DNA of 38,416 bases from Deltaproteobacteria bacterium (GTDB lineage: Bacteria > Myxococcota > B64-G9): NCBI GenBank assembly GCA_016935365.1, contig JAFGRB010000294.1, positions 1 to 38,416 of the forward strand. Reading direction: 5' to 3'. The position numbers were made by a program, and so were the translations under genes. The notes under the pieces were generated by a model that saw only the letters and a program-made list of their open reading frames with translations, was not told the DNA's origin and did not search any database. Positions 7,802 to 15,799 of the stretch are shown here, in pieces. The number at the start of each line of letters is the position of its first letter. Position 1 is the stretch's first letter.

Positions 7802-10800
7802 ATGCTTGATCGGTGCTTTTTGTCTCCCCGCGCCAGTCGATGGCGCGTGGCGCCGGCTGGATGGGTGTGGCTCTTGCTCGTGGGCTCGGGCTGCGCCACG
7901 GGCGCCGGAGCAGGCCGCGGCTTGGATCTGCCGGTTCAAGCCACCGGCCGGCGGGCATATCTGCCCCGCCAGATCACGACCTACCTGGCGGATGAGCTCG
8001 ATCCCGTCGTGGATCCGGAGGGGGAGAACCTCTACTATGTATCCAACCAGGGCGGCAATCGGGATATCTGGGTTCGCCCGCTGCGGGGCGGCCTGCCCAT
8101 ACGGCTGACCCGGCACTCGGCCGATGACTTCGATCCGGCCATCTCCTCGGACGGAGAGACCATCGCCTTCGCCTCACACCGGCTGGACGCGAAGGGGGAT
8201 CTCTTCCTGATGGGCGCAGACGGCGGCGAGGTGAGGCGCTTGACCGACAGGCGCAGCGGGGACAAGCAACCGGCCTGGTTTCCCGACTCCACACGCCTGG
8301 CCTATACGCGCACCGACGGTGAGTCACTGGCCATCTTCGTGCTCGATACGAGCACGGGGCGAGCCGAGCGGCTGTGTGAGAGACCGGGCTTCGATCCGGC
8401 CATCTCACCGGATGGGCGTTGGGTGCTCTTCACATCCATGAGCGCGGGATCCGACGGCGCCACGGTCCCTTGCCTGTGGTTGCATCGGATGCTCGATGGC
8501 CGCGAAGCACCCTTGCATGCCTGCATTCAGCCCGAAGGATTCGGAGCCTGGGACGAGGCGGGCCGGAACGTCGTCTTCTCGCGCTTTCAGGACGACACGG
8601 ACGGGGATGGGGATGTGGATCTGCAGGACAGGCCCTCCCTGTGGCACCAGAGCCTGCTGGCCTGGGAGTCGGACGATCCCCGGATCGGCGCGGTCGTGCC
8701 GCTGACCGCCGGTACCTCCTCCGACATCACCCCTTTCGTGCAGGGGGGGGTGATCTACTACGCATCGCGTGTCGAAGAGGACCTGGACGTCTGGAGCGTT
8801 CCGGCCAGCGGTGCCCTGGAGCCGCTGTCGAGCAGTGCGCAGGCCCACAAGCGTGCGGAGTCGTTGGAAGACGAGCAGGCCTCGCTGTTCGTGCTGCGCC
8901 GCTGCGCCATCCAGCTCCAGGGTGAAGAAGGGGAGCGCTGCGGGCTCGAGGTGGCCGATCGGCTTCTCGTGGCGGGCAGACCAGCCCAGGCGCGGATCGT
9001 CTACGAGGATCTCGCCGCCCGGGCAAGCACAGCGTCTATCCGAGACCGGGCCACGCTCGGTCAGGTGGCCGCCGGGCTGGACGAGAAGATCCCACCAGGG
9101 CTGACACCTTCTCAGCAGGCAGAGCGTGAGCCCCAGGCGCAGGCCCTGCTGCGGTCGCTGGATGGCGTCGACGCGTGCCAGGGCCGGCGGGAGCTGGTCC
9201 GGGCCGACGTGCTGCGGCGCATCGGTCGCTGGTCGGAGGCGCTGGAGACGCTCGGCCGGGCGCTGGCCACCGAGGGCGTGTCGGATCGGACGGCGGCGAG
9301 AGTCCGGCTGCTCGAGGCGGAAATCCTGCAGGTCCTGGGCCACGCGTCCGCGTCTCTCGAGTCATGCCTGGAAGTCCTGCGCAAGTATGGCCAGCAGCGG
9401 GAGGAGGCCATCGAGGCCGCCGAGCGCATCTTGCAGCAAGTCGAGGGCGGAGATCTGCTGCAGGAGGCCCGGGGACGGGTGGAGCAGCTTCAGTCGCTCG
9501 GCAGACGTTGGAAAGGCCTGCCGGTGCTGTCCGCCATGGTGCATGTAAAGGTGGGCGATCTCCACCGGGCGGCCGGTCGGACGGAGCTGGCCCGCCGGGC
9601 GTACCTGCTCACCGAGAGCCGTTTCGGCGACGAGCCCGAGATGGCGAGCAGGGCATTGGAGGCCCTGTCCGCCATTGCGGAGAAGGACGGCGATCTGTCA
9701 CAGGCCTTGGACCATGCGAACGAGCTGCTGGTCCGCTACAAGAAACATGCGCGCATACGCGCTCGCGCCAGACGCCTGATCCGCCGTCTGGCCGGCGAGC
9801 TGGCCGAGGATCTGGTGCTCAAGGGCGAGGCCGGCATGGCGATCAAGGTCTACCGGCAGCTCCTGGAGCAGGATCCGGACGACGTGGTGGCGCATCGCCA
9901 GCTCATCGCCTTGCTGGCGTCGAAGAGCCGAGCCCAGGAAGCGGTCCGGATATACGAGGCCATGTCCGCACAGCGGCCGGGCGATGACCTGGCCCTCTAT
10001 CTCCACGGTCTCACGCTGACCTACGACCACCCTCCCTCCCGACTCGACGAGGCCCGCCAGATCATCGAGCAGGCACTGGCGATCAATGCACAGCTGCCAT
10101 TCGCCCACCAGACCCTGGGCTGGATATTCGAGCAGCAGTACCGGCACCAGCAGCAGTCCGACGGGCTGGAGCGAGCGGCCGAATCCTATCAGGCCGCCCT
10201 GAGCCTCCTGGACGCCCGAAGCCATCCCCGTTCGGCGGCCGATCTCCTCCTCAACCTCGGCAACACGCACTTCGCTCTGGGCAACCATCAAAAGGCCTAC
10301 ATGTACTACAAGCAGCGGGAGCAGACCGAGGTCCCCTTCGTGGTGGCGGAACGCAGGCTCGTCTTTCTGGAGCAGTATGGCCGGAGCGCGTTCCTCAGCG
10401 GCGAGATGCCCGACGCGATCCGCGCTTTCTCGACGGCGGCCTCCCTCAGCCTCCAGCTGGGCCGCAAGGAACGCCTGCCGCGCCTGGTGGCCAGCCAGGC
10501 AGCCGCCTATCAGCTCCACGAGCAGTACGACCGCGCCGTGTCGGCCTTCGCGCAAGCCTGCGAGCTCTATCGCGAGCAGGAGCGCAATGACAGGCTGGCA
10601 AGCTGCTATCGCAACGTGGCGTTCAACCTCTACAAACAGGGCAAACCCCGGCAAGCCATCCGCGCTTTCCGGCGAGCCGAACAGGAGCTGAGCCGGCTGC
10701 GCGAGGGGCAGCGCACGGACGAGAAGGAGGTCTCGGTCGGTCTCGGCGGCAGGGCTTCGAGGGCGGCCTTCGGATTCGATCGGGCAGGTGAGCTGAACTT

Positions 10801-13800
10801 CCTGCACACATACGAGGGCAGGCTGTTTCGAGACGCGGGCGATATTGCGCGCGCCAAGGAGTCTCTGTCGAAGAAGATCAAGCTCCTCCAGCAGGAGCTC
10901 AAGAGAAGCGAGAACCGGGACCTGCTCTTGGATCTGGCCGTGGCCATGAATCACCTGGCAGTGCTTCAGCACCAGCTCGGCAAGCGCGTCTCGGCGGCGG
11001 CCCTGTTCAAGCGTGCAGCCAGCCTGGCGGTAGAGAGCAGCAGCACCCGGGGTGTGCTCGTCAACTCCCTCAACCGATTGGCCCTCTTTCTCGAGGGCTG
11101 TCGCAGCCCGACTGTGGACGAGCTGGTCGCCGAGCTCGAGGAGCAGGCGCGCGCGTTGCAGTCCAGTCCGGATGCGCCTGACGATTTGCAGGTCCGTCTG
11201 CTGGGCGGTCTGGGCATCGCATTGCTTCAGCGCGTCGATGCGCGTGAAATGACGGGTTCCAAGAGCCTGGAGGCGAAGATCCGCAGCCGGCTGGACGAGC
11301 TGGACCGCGATGCGGCCGACTTGCGGCGCGCCGAGCAGGTCCTCCGTCAGGCTCACGAGCTGGCGCTCAAGCAGCGCGGTCGCAGCGCGGTCCGCCTGAT
11401 CGCGCTCTGCGGCTGGAATCTGGCCGAGGCGCTCGAACGTCTCGGCGAGGGGAAGGAGGCCGCCCGGCTTCGCCAGGAATCGATCCAGCTGGCCGAGGAG
11501 CTCATGCTGTTGAAGGTTCATTGGCGCCTCGGACAGGGCGAGGACCAGGCGAGGCGCCTGCTGTCGCTGCCGCCATGGCTGGCCGGTACCGACGACAACG
11601 AGGCCGCCAGGCGCGAGCGGGATCGGCTGCTCGAAAATCGAGTGCGGGTCGCCGCGGTGGCCGGTGACGCCGAGAGCGCCTTTCTGCGCCACGAGCAGCT
11701 TCTTGCGCGGCGGAGGCTGGAAGCCATCTCGCTCGATGACCTGGAAGTGGCCAGCGATGACGATCGGCATTTCCTGTCAGGCATTCGCATTCGCACCCAG
11801 GCGCTCGCGCGTGAGCTCGATGAGCTGGAGCCCGAGCTGGAAGCCGAGGAGCGCAAGCTCGCTCGAGCCCGCGCGGCCAAGGCGCTCGACGACCTGGTCG
11901 GCTTCCTGGCGCGGGGCGGAAAGCCGAGGCCGTTTCTGCGGTCGCTGATCGCAGGCGAGGAAGTCGCATTGCAGAAGCTCGTCCAGAGCCTGGAGCCCGG
12001 AGAGGGCGTGCTCGAGGTGGCCGCGTTGCCGGAACGGGTGGTGGTCTTCCTGGTGACCCGCAGTGGCCTGCGGATGACGACAAAGACGATCCAGGCCGAA
12101 GTGCTGCGCAAGCTGATCCGCAAGCTGCGCACCGCGGCCCCGGCGGCCGAGCTGGCTCGTGGAATGCTGTCGCGCTGGATTGTGGGGCCATTTGAAGAAC
12201 AACTGGCGAAGCTCGATAGCCTGGTCGTCGTGGCGGACGAGCTGGACCTGCCCGCTGGCGTGCTGCTCCTCGAAGGCCGCGAGCTCGTCCGCAAGATGTC
12301 CGTGGTACACCTCTACCGCGCTTCGGACCTGGTCGGGATGCGGGCACTGCGGAACCTCAACCTCCAGCGAGCCCTGTGGGTCGGTCCAGCACCTTCCGAC
12401 GCGATGGTCAGGGGGTTCAAGGAAGCGTTTGGCGCCCTGGGCCACATCGAGCCCGCGAAGCTCGGCGTCGAGCTCGGCGAAGCCGGGGTGGTTTGCTGGG
12501 ACGTGGCGCTGCAGGCGGATCCGTCCCGGCCCATGCGTTCGGTACTCGGCCCGGATCGAGAGCTCGGGGCGCTGGGAGGCCTGTCCCTGGTTGACTTGAC
12601 GGCCAGGCCGGCCAGCTCGGCTCTCTGGATCCTGGCCCATGCAGATGGCCTTCAGGGGCCGATGACGCCGTGCGCCCTTGAAGTGGCCATGATGGGCGCG
12701 GGCATCCCATCGCTGCTGGTACTGCCCCGGGGCGCTTCCGATGTCCGCCGCTCGCGGCTGTTGCTGCGCATCGTCGACCTGCTCGCGACCGAGCCTCCTG
12801 CAGGCGCCCTGGCGCTGGCCGCCCGGGAAGCGCTCGATCGGGGCCTGGTCTGGCAGGAGATGATCGGCATCTCGATCCGCGGCGACGCGGGTATGGGAGC
12901 CCAGGCGCGTCGGGTTCACGCGGGCCGAGAGCTGGGAAGCGCTGTCCGGCAAGCCATGGAGGCATTCAAGGACAAGCACTGGTCGCGCGCGCTGACCGCT
13001 TTTCTGAAGGTGCGCCAGCACGCGGTCTTCCTCGGTCAGAATGCCATCTTGCCTAGAATCGACCAGGGCATCGTGCAGTGCGCATTCCAGCTCGGAGAGT
13101 ACGAGCTGGCGGTCGATTACGAGCGGCGGATCCTGGCTCAGGCCACGGCGGCTCGCGACGCGAAAGCGGAGGCCAGGGCGCGCAACTTCTTGGGCATCCT
13201 TCTGTCCAAGGCTCGACACAGCCGGGAGGCCATCGAGGAGCTGGAGAAGGCCGTCAAGGCCTTCGAAGCCATGGGGCAGATCCCGGACGCGGCCCAGGCC
13301 CAGGCTGATCTGGCCCTGACCTACGACGCGAGCGCTCGTTACCCGGAGGCGTTGTCGGCTGCCCGTCAGGCCCTGCAGCGCTTCGAGACCGCGGGCGATG
13401 GCGAGCAGGTCCTGCGCATGCTGCGCATGATCGGAGCCACCTACCTCAAGAGGCTCAACATGGCCTCGACGGCTCGGACCTGGTTCGAGAAGGCGCTCGC
13501 GCAGGCCGAGAAGATGGCCAGCCAGACCAGCGCTGCCGCTGTCTGTCTGGATCTGGCACGCACCGGTCTGGCGGCCGGGACCTATGAGGCCGCGTTGGAT
13601 CTGGCCGATCGGGCAGGGAAGATATTCGACCAGCTCGCCGACAAGCCGGGGAGGGCCGAGTCGCTGCTGGAGCGCGCCAAGGTGCTCTGGTACCTGGGAG
13701 AGTACCAGCGCGCATTCGTGGCTCAACGAGCGGCGCTGGATTATGCCGATCGAGCCGGCGACACGCGCTTGGGCATCATGGCCCGTTCGCTCGGCGGACT

Positions 13801-15763
13801 GATCGCCATGAACCTGGGCGATCTGAAGGCGGCCGAGGAAGAGATGCAGAAGGCACTGGACGCAGCTCGCAAGTCGGGGCTGCGGGCCGAGGAGGCGGTC
13901 CAGCTCAACAACCTGGGTATCGTCGCGCGGCAGCGGGGCGACCTGGCAGAAGCGCTCCAGCGCTTCGAGCAGGCCGGCCGCATCGATGCCGAGCTCAAGA
14001 GCAACTTGGGACGGGCTTACGGCTTGCGCCATATCGGTGTCGTGGAGCGGATGATGGGCAAGTCCGGCCAGGCCGCCCGGCATCTCGAGGAGGCGCTCGA
14101 GCTGAGCCGCTCGGTCGGGGATCGCTTCAACGAGGTCAAGACCCTGGTCGGCCTCGCCCAGCTCGATCTGATGTGCGATCGCCGCCAGCAGGCCCACGCA
14201 CACGCACGGCAAGCATACGAGAGCTCGTTGGAGCTCGGCTTGCGCGAGGTCACCTGGCGGGCGCTGCGCATCTTGGGCCAGGTGGCACGCCAAGCGGGCC
14301 GCCGCGAGGACGCCCGCAGCCACTACGAGGAAGCCATCGACATCGTGGAACGCATGCGGGCCAGCTTGAAAGTCGAGGCCTTCCGCAGCGGCTTTCTGGA
14401 CAACAAGTACGACCTCTATGAGGACATGATCCATCTCCTGCTGGATCTGGGCGAGATCGAGCAGGCCCTCTCCTTCGCGGAGCGGTCGCGCGCGAGAGGC
14501 TTTCTGGACCTGCTGGCAAACCGCCACCTCCAGGTCGGCGGTGCGGGCAATGCCGCCCTGCTCGGGCAAGTTCGCAAGCGAAGAGAGGAGCTTGTCCAGT
14601 TGGCCGAGATGCTCAGGCGGGCCGAGCAGACGGAGCGCGCTCAGGCCAAGGAGCGCCTCGAGCAGGCTCAACGCGAGTATCGGGATCTCATCGAGCGCAT
14701 GCGGAGAGAGAATCCCGATCTGAGCGATTTCGTCGAGGTTCGCCCGCTGGATGCCGGTGAGCTGAAGCGTCTGCTGCCTTCGGATGTGGCGCTGCTGGTC
14801 TACTACGTGACCGATGTGGATACGCTGGCCTGGGTCGTACGCGCTGACAGAGTTCGCGCCCGGCGACTGAATCTGCCGCGGGAGAAGCTTGCGAAGCAGA
14901 TCGGCACGCTGCGCCGTCTCATGGAGAGCTTCTCGCCGGCGGACGAAGAGCTCGAGCGCCTGTATGCGGCGCTCGTGAGCCCGCTGGAAGAGGAGCTCGG
15001 AGATGCAGCCTTCGTGGGCGTGCTGCCCCACGACGTGCTCCACTACTTGCCCTTCGCTGCTTTGAAGACAGGACCCGAAGCGTACTGGTCGGACAGGGTC
15101 GATCTCTTCTCCGTGCCGTCGGCCAGTGTGCTGGCGGTCCTGCTGCGCAGGCAGGAGGAGCGCTACGGGCCGGCTGGTGGCATGCTGGCGGTGGGCAATC
15201 CGGACCTGGGCGACCCGGCTCTGGACCTGCCCTTTGCCGAGCGGGAGGCGAGCTCGGTGGGCGATGAGCAGCCTGGTTCGGAGGTCTACTTGAAGGATGC
15301 GGCCACCGAGGCGCGCGTGATGCAGCAGGCCGGCTCGGCCGAGTACGTCCACATGGCCTGCCATGGCACCTTCGATGCCGCCAGCCCGCTGTTCAGCGCC
15401 CTCAAGCTTGCAGCGGGCGAGGAGCAAGACGGAGACTTGACGGCCATCGAGGTCTTCTCCATGTCGCTCTCGGCGCGTCTGGTCACGCTCTCGGCCTGCC
15501 AGACCGGCCTGGGTGAGCTGCGGTGCGGAGACGAGATCATCGGCTTCAATCGATCGTTCTTGGCGGCCGGTGCAGGCGGGGTCGTGTCCAGCCTGTGGCG
15601 GGTGAGCGACGTGGCGACAGCCGTGCTCATGAAGCGCTTCTATCGCTACCTGCACAGCGAAGCGCCCGCTGTGGCGCTCGGTCGGGCCCAGAAGCTCGTG
15701 CGGCGCTACTTTCCCCATCCCGCTTACTGGTCTGGCTTCGTCCTGGTGGGCAGCTGGCGCTGA
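7802..15763 (+). CDS. Giant lipoprotein: PD40 propeller, TPRs, degenerate CHAT, TPRs, CHAT peptidase
   Basis: A 2,653-residue protein. Residues 1-31 look like a lipoprotein signal (WVWLLLVGSGC, Cys31). Residues about 55-345 form a TolB-like PD40 propeller (ISSDGETIAFASH, ISPDGRWVLFTS) with an EF-hand-like loop DDTDGDGDVDLQD near 264. TPRs fill about 345-1240, then a coiled coil. Residues about 1395-1697 follow the strand/helix order of a CHAT domain but lack its His and Cys. A second TPR block (about 1700-2230) and coiled coil lead into the C-terminal CHAT domain (2318-2653), with VHMACHGTF (His2521) and LSACQTGLG (Cys2566) as the caspase-like dyad and the usual FLAAGAGGVVSSLW ending. The ATG at 7802 follows GCGAGG; TTG at 7784 is also in frame. 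CHAT proteins are caspase/separase-type cysteine peptidases; the substrate is unknown. Confidence 0.9.
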   Translation: MLDRCFLSPRASRWRVAPAGWVWLLLVGSGCATGAGAGRGLDLPVQATGRRAYLPRQITTYLADELDPVVDPEGENLYYVSNQGGNRDIWVRPLRGGLPIRLTRHSADDFDPAISSDGETIAFASHRLDAKGDLFLMGADGGEVRRLTDRRSGDKQPAWFPDSTRLAYTRTDGESLAIFVLDTSTGRAERLCERPGFDPAISPDGRWVLFTSMSAGSDGATVPCLWLHRMLDGREAPLHACIQPEGFGAWDEAGRNVVFSRFQDDTDGDGDVDLQDRPSLWHQSLLAWESDDPRIGAVVPLTAGTSSDITPFVQGGVIYYASRVEEDLDVWSVPASGALEPLSSSAQAHKRAESLEDEQASLFVLRRCAIQLQGEEGERCGLEVADRLLVAGRPAQARIVYEDLAARASTASIRDRATLGQVAAGLDEKIPPGLTPSQQAEREPQAQALLRSLDGVDACQGRRELVRADVLRRIGRWSEALETLGRALATEGVSDRTAARVRLLEAEILQVLGHASASLESCLEVLRKYGQQREEAIEAAERILQQVEGGDLLQEARGRVEQLQSLGRRWKGLPVLSAMVHVKVGDLHRAAGRTELARRAYLLTESRFGDEPEMASRALEALSAIAEKDGDLSQALDHANELLVRYKKHARIRARARRLIRRLAGELAEDLVLKGEAGMAIKVYRQLLEQDPDDVVAHRQLIALLASKSRAQEAVRIYEAMSAQRPGDDLALYLHGLTLTYDHPPSRLDEARQIIEQALAINAQLPFAHQTLGWIFEQQYRHQQQSDGLERAAESYQAALSLLDARSHPRSAADLLLNLGNTHFALGNHQKAYMYYKQREQTEVPFVVAERRLVFLEQYGRSAFLSGEMPDAIRAFSTAASLSLQLGRKERLPRLVASQAAAYQLHEQYDRAVSAFAQACELYREQERNDRLASCYRNVAFNLYKQGKPRQAIRAFRRAEQELSRLREGQRTDEKEVSVGLGGRASRAAFGFDRAGELNFLHTYEGRLFRDAGDIARAKESLSKKIKLLQQELKRSENRDLLLDLAVAMNHLAVLQHQLGKRVSAAALFKRAASLAVESSSTRGVLVNSLNRLALFLEGCRSPTVDELVAELEEQARALQSSPDAPDDLQVRLLGGLGIALLQRVDAREMTGSKSLEAKIRSRLDELDRDAADLRRAEQVLRQAHELALKQRGRSAVRLIALCGWNLAEALERLGEGKEAARLRQESIQLAEELMLLKVHWRLGQGEDQARRLLSLPPWLAGTDDNEAARRERDRLLENRVRVAAVAGDAESAFLRHEQLLARRRLEAISLDDLEVASDDDRHFLSGIRIRTQALARELDELEPELEAEERKLARARAAKALDDLVGFLARGGKPRPFLRSLIAGEEVALQKLVQSLEPGEGVLEVAALPERVVVFLVTRSGLRMTTKTIQAEVLRKLIRKLRTAAPAAELARGMLSRWIVGPFEEQLAKLDSLVVVADELDLPAGVLLLEGRELVRKMSVVHLYRASDLVGMRALRNLNLQRALWVGPAPSDAMVRGFKEAFGALGHIEPAKLGVELGEAGVVCWDVALQADPSRPMRSVLGPDRELGALGGLSLVDLTARPASSALWILAHADGLQGPMTPCALEVAMMGAGIPSLLVLPRGASDVRRSRLLLRIVDLLATEPPAGALALAAREALDRGLVWQEMIGISIRGDAGMGAQARRVHAGRELGSAVRQAMEAFKDKHWSRALTAFLKVRQHAVFLGQNAILPRIDQGIVQCAFQLGEYELAVDYERRILAQATAARDAKAEARARNFLGILLSKARHSREAIEELEKAVKAFEAMGQIPDAAQAQADLALTYDASARYPEALSAARQALQRFETAGDGEQVLRMLRMIGATYLKRLNMASTARTWFEKALAQAEKMASQTSAAAVCLDLARTGLAAGTYEAALDLADRAGKIFDQLADKPGRAESLLERAKVLWYLGEYQRAFVAQRAALDYADRAGDTRLGIMARSLGGLIAMNLGDLKAAEEEMQKALDAARKSGLRAEEAVQLNNLGIVARQRGDLAEALQRFEQAGRIDAELKSNLGRAYGLRHIGVVERMMGKSGQAARHLEEALELSRSVGDRFNEVKTLVGLAQLDLMCDRRQQAHAHARQAYESSLELGLREVTWRALRILGQVARQAGRREDARSHYEEAIDIVERMRASLKVEAFRSGFLDNKYDLYEDMIHLLLDLGEIEQALSFAERSRARGFLDLLANRHLQVGGAGNAALLGQVRKRREELVQLAEMLRRAEQTERAQAKERLEQAQREYRDLIERMRRENPDLSDFVEVRPLDAGELKRLLPSDVALLVYYVTDVDTLAWVVRADRVRARRLNLPREKLAKQIGTLRRLMESFSPADEELERLYAALVSPLEEELGDAAFVGVLPHDVLHYLPFAALKTGPEAYWSDRVDLFSVPSASVLAVLLRRQEERYGPAGGMLAVGNPDLGDPALDLPFAEREASSVGDEQPGSEVYLKDAATEARVMQQAGSAEYVHMACHGTFDAASPLFSALKLAAGEEQDGDLTAIEVFSMSLSARLVTLSACQTGLGELRCGDEIIGFNRSFLAAGAGGVVSSLWRVSDVATAVLMKRFYRYLHSEAPAVALGRAQKLVRRYFPHPAYWSGFVLVGSWR

Positions 15764-15799
15764 GCGATCGACCGAAGAAGCGCAGCGCCGGAGAGAAGC

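Noticed and set aside
6147..7958. A 603-codon minus-strand open frame in the chemoreceptor gene
   Set aside because: Antisense of the conserved signalling domain with no ribosome-binding site or domain.
11777..15718. A 1,313-codon open frame on the minus strand within the CHAT gene
   Set aside because: It is antisense to a protein with clear TPR and CHAT motifs. Long antisense frames are expected from high third-position GC, and its translation has no recognisable domain.
7802..15763. Possible CRISPR type III-E (Craspase) or gasdermin partner for the TPR-CHAT protein
   Set aside because: No Cas gene, repeat array or gasdermin-like pore-forming gene is present next to it, and the protein carries an export signal.
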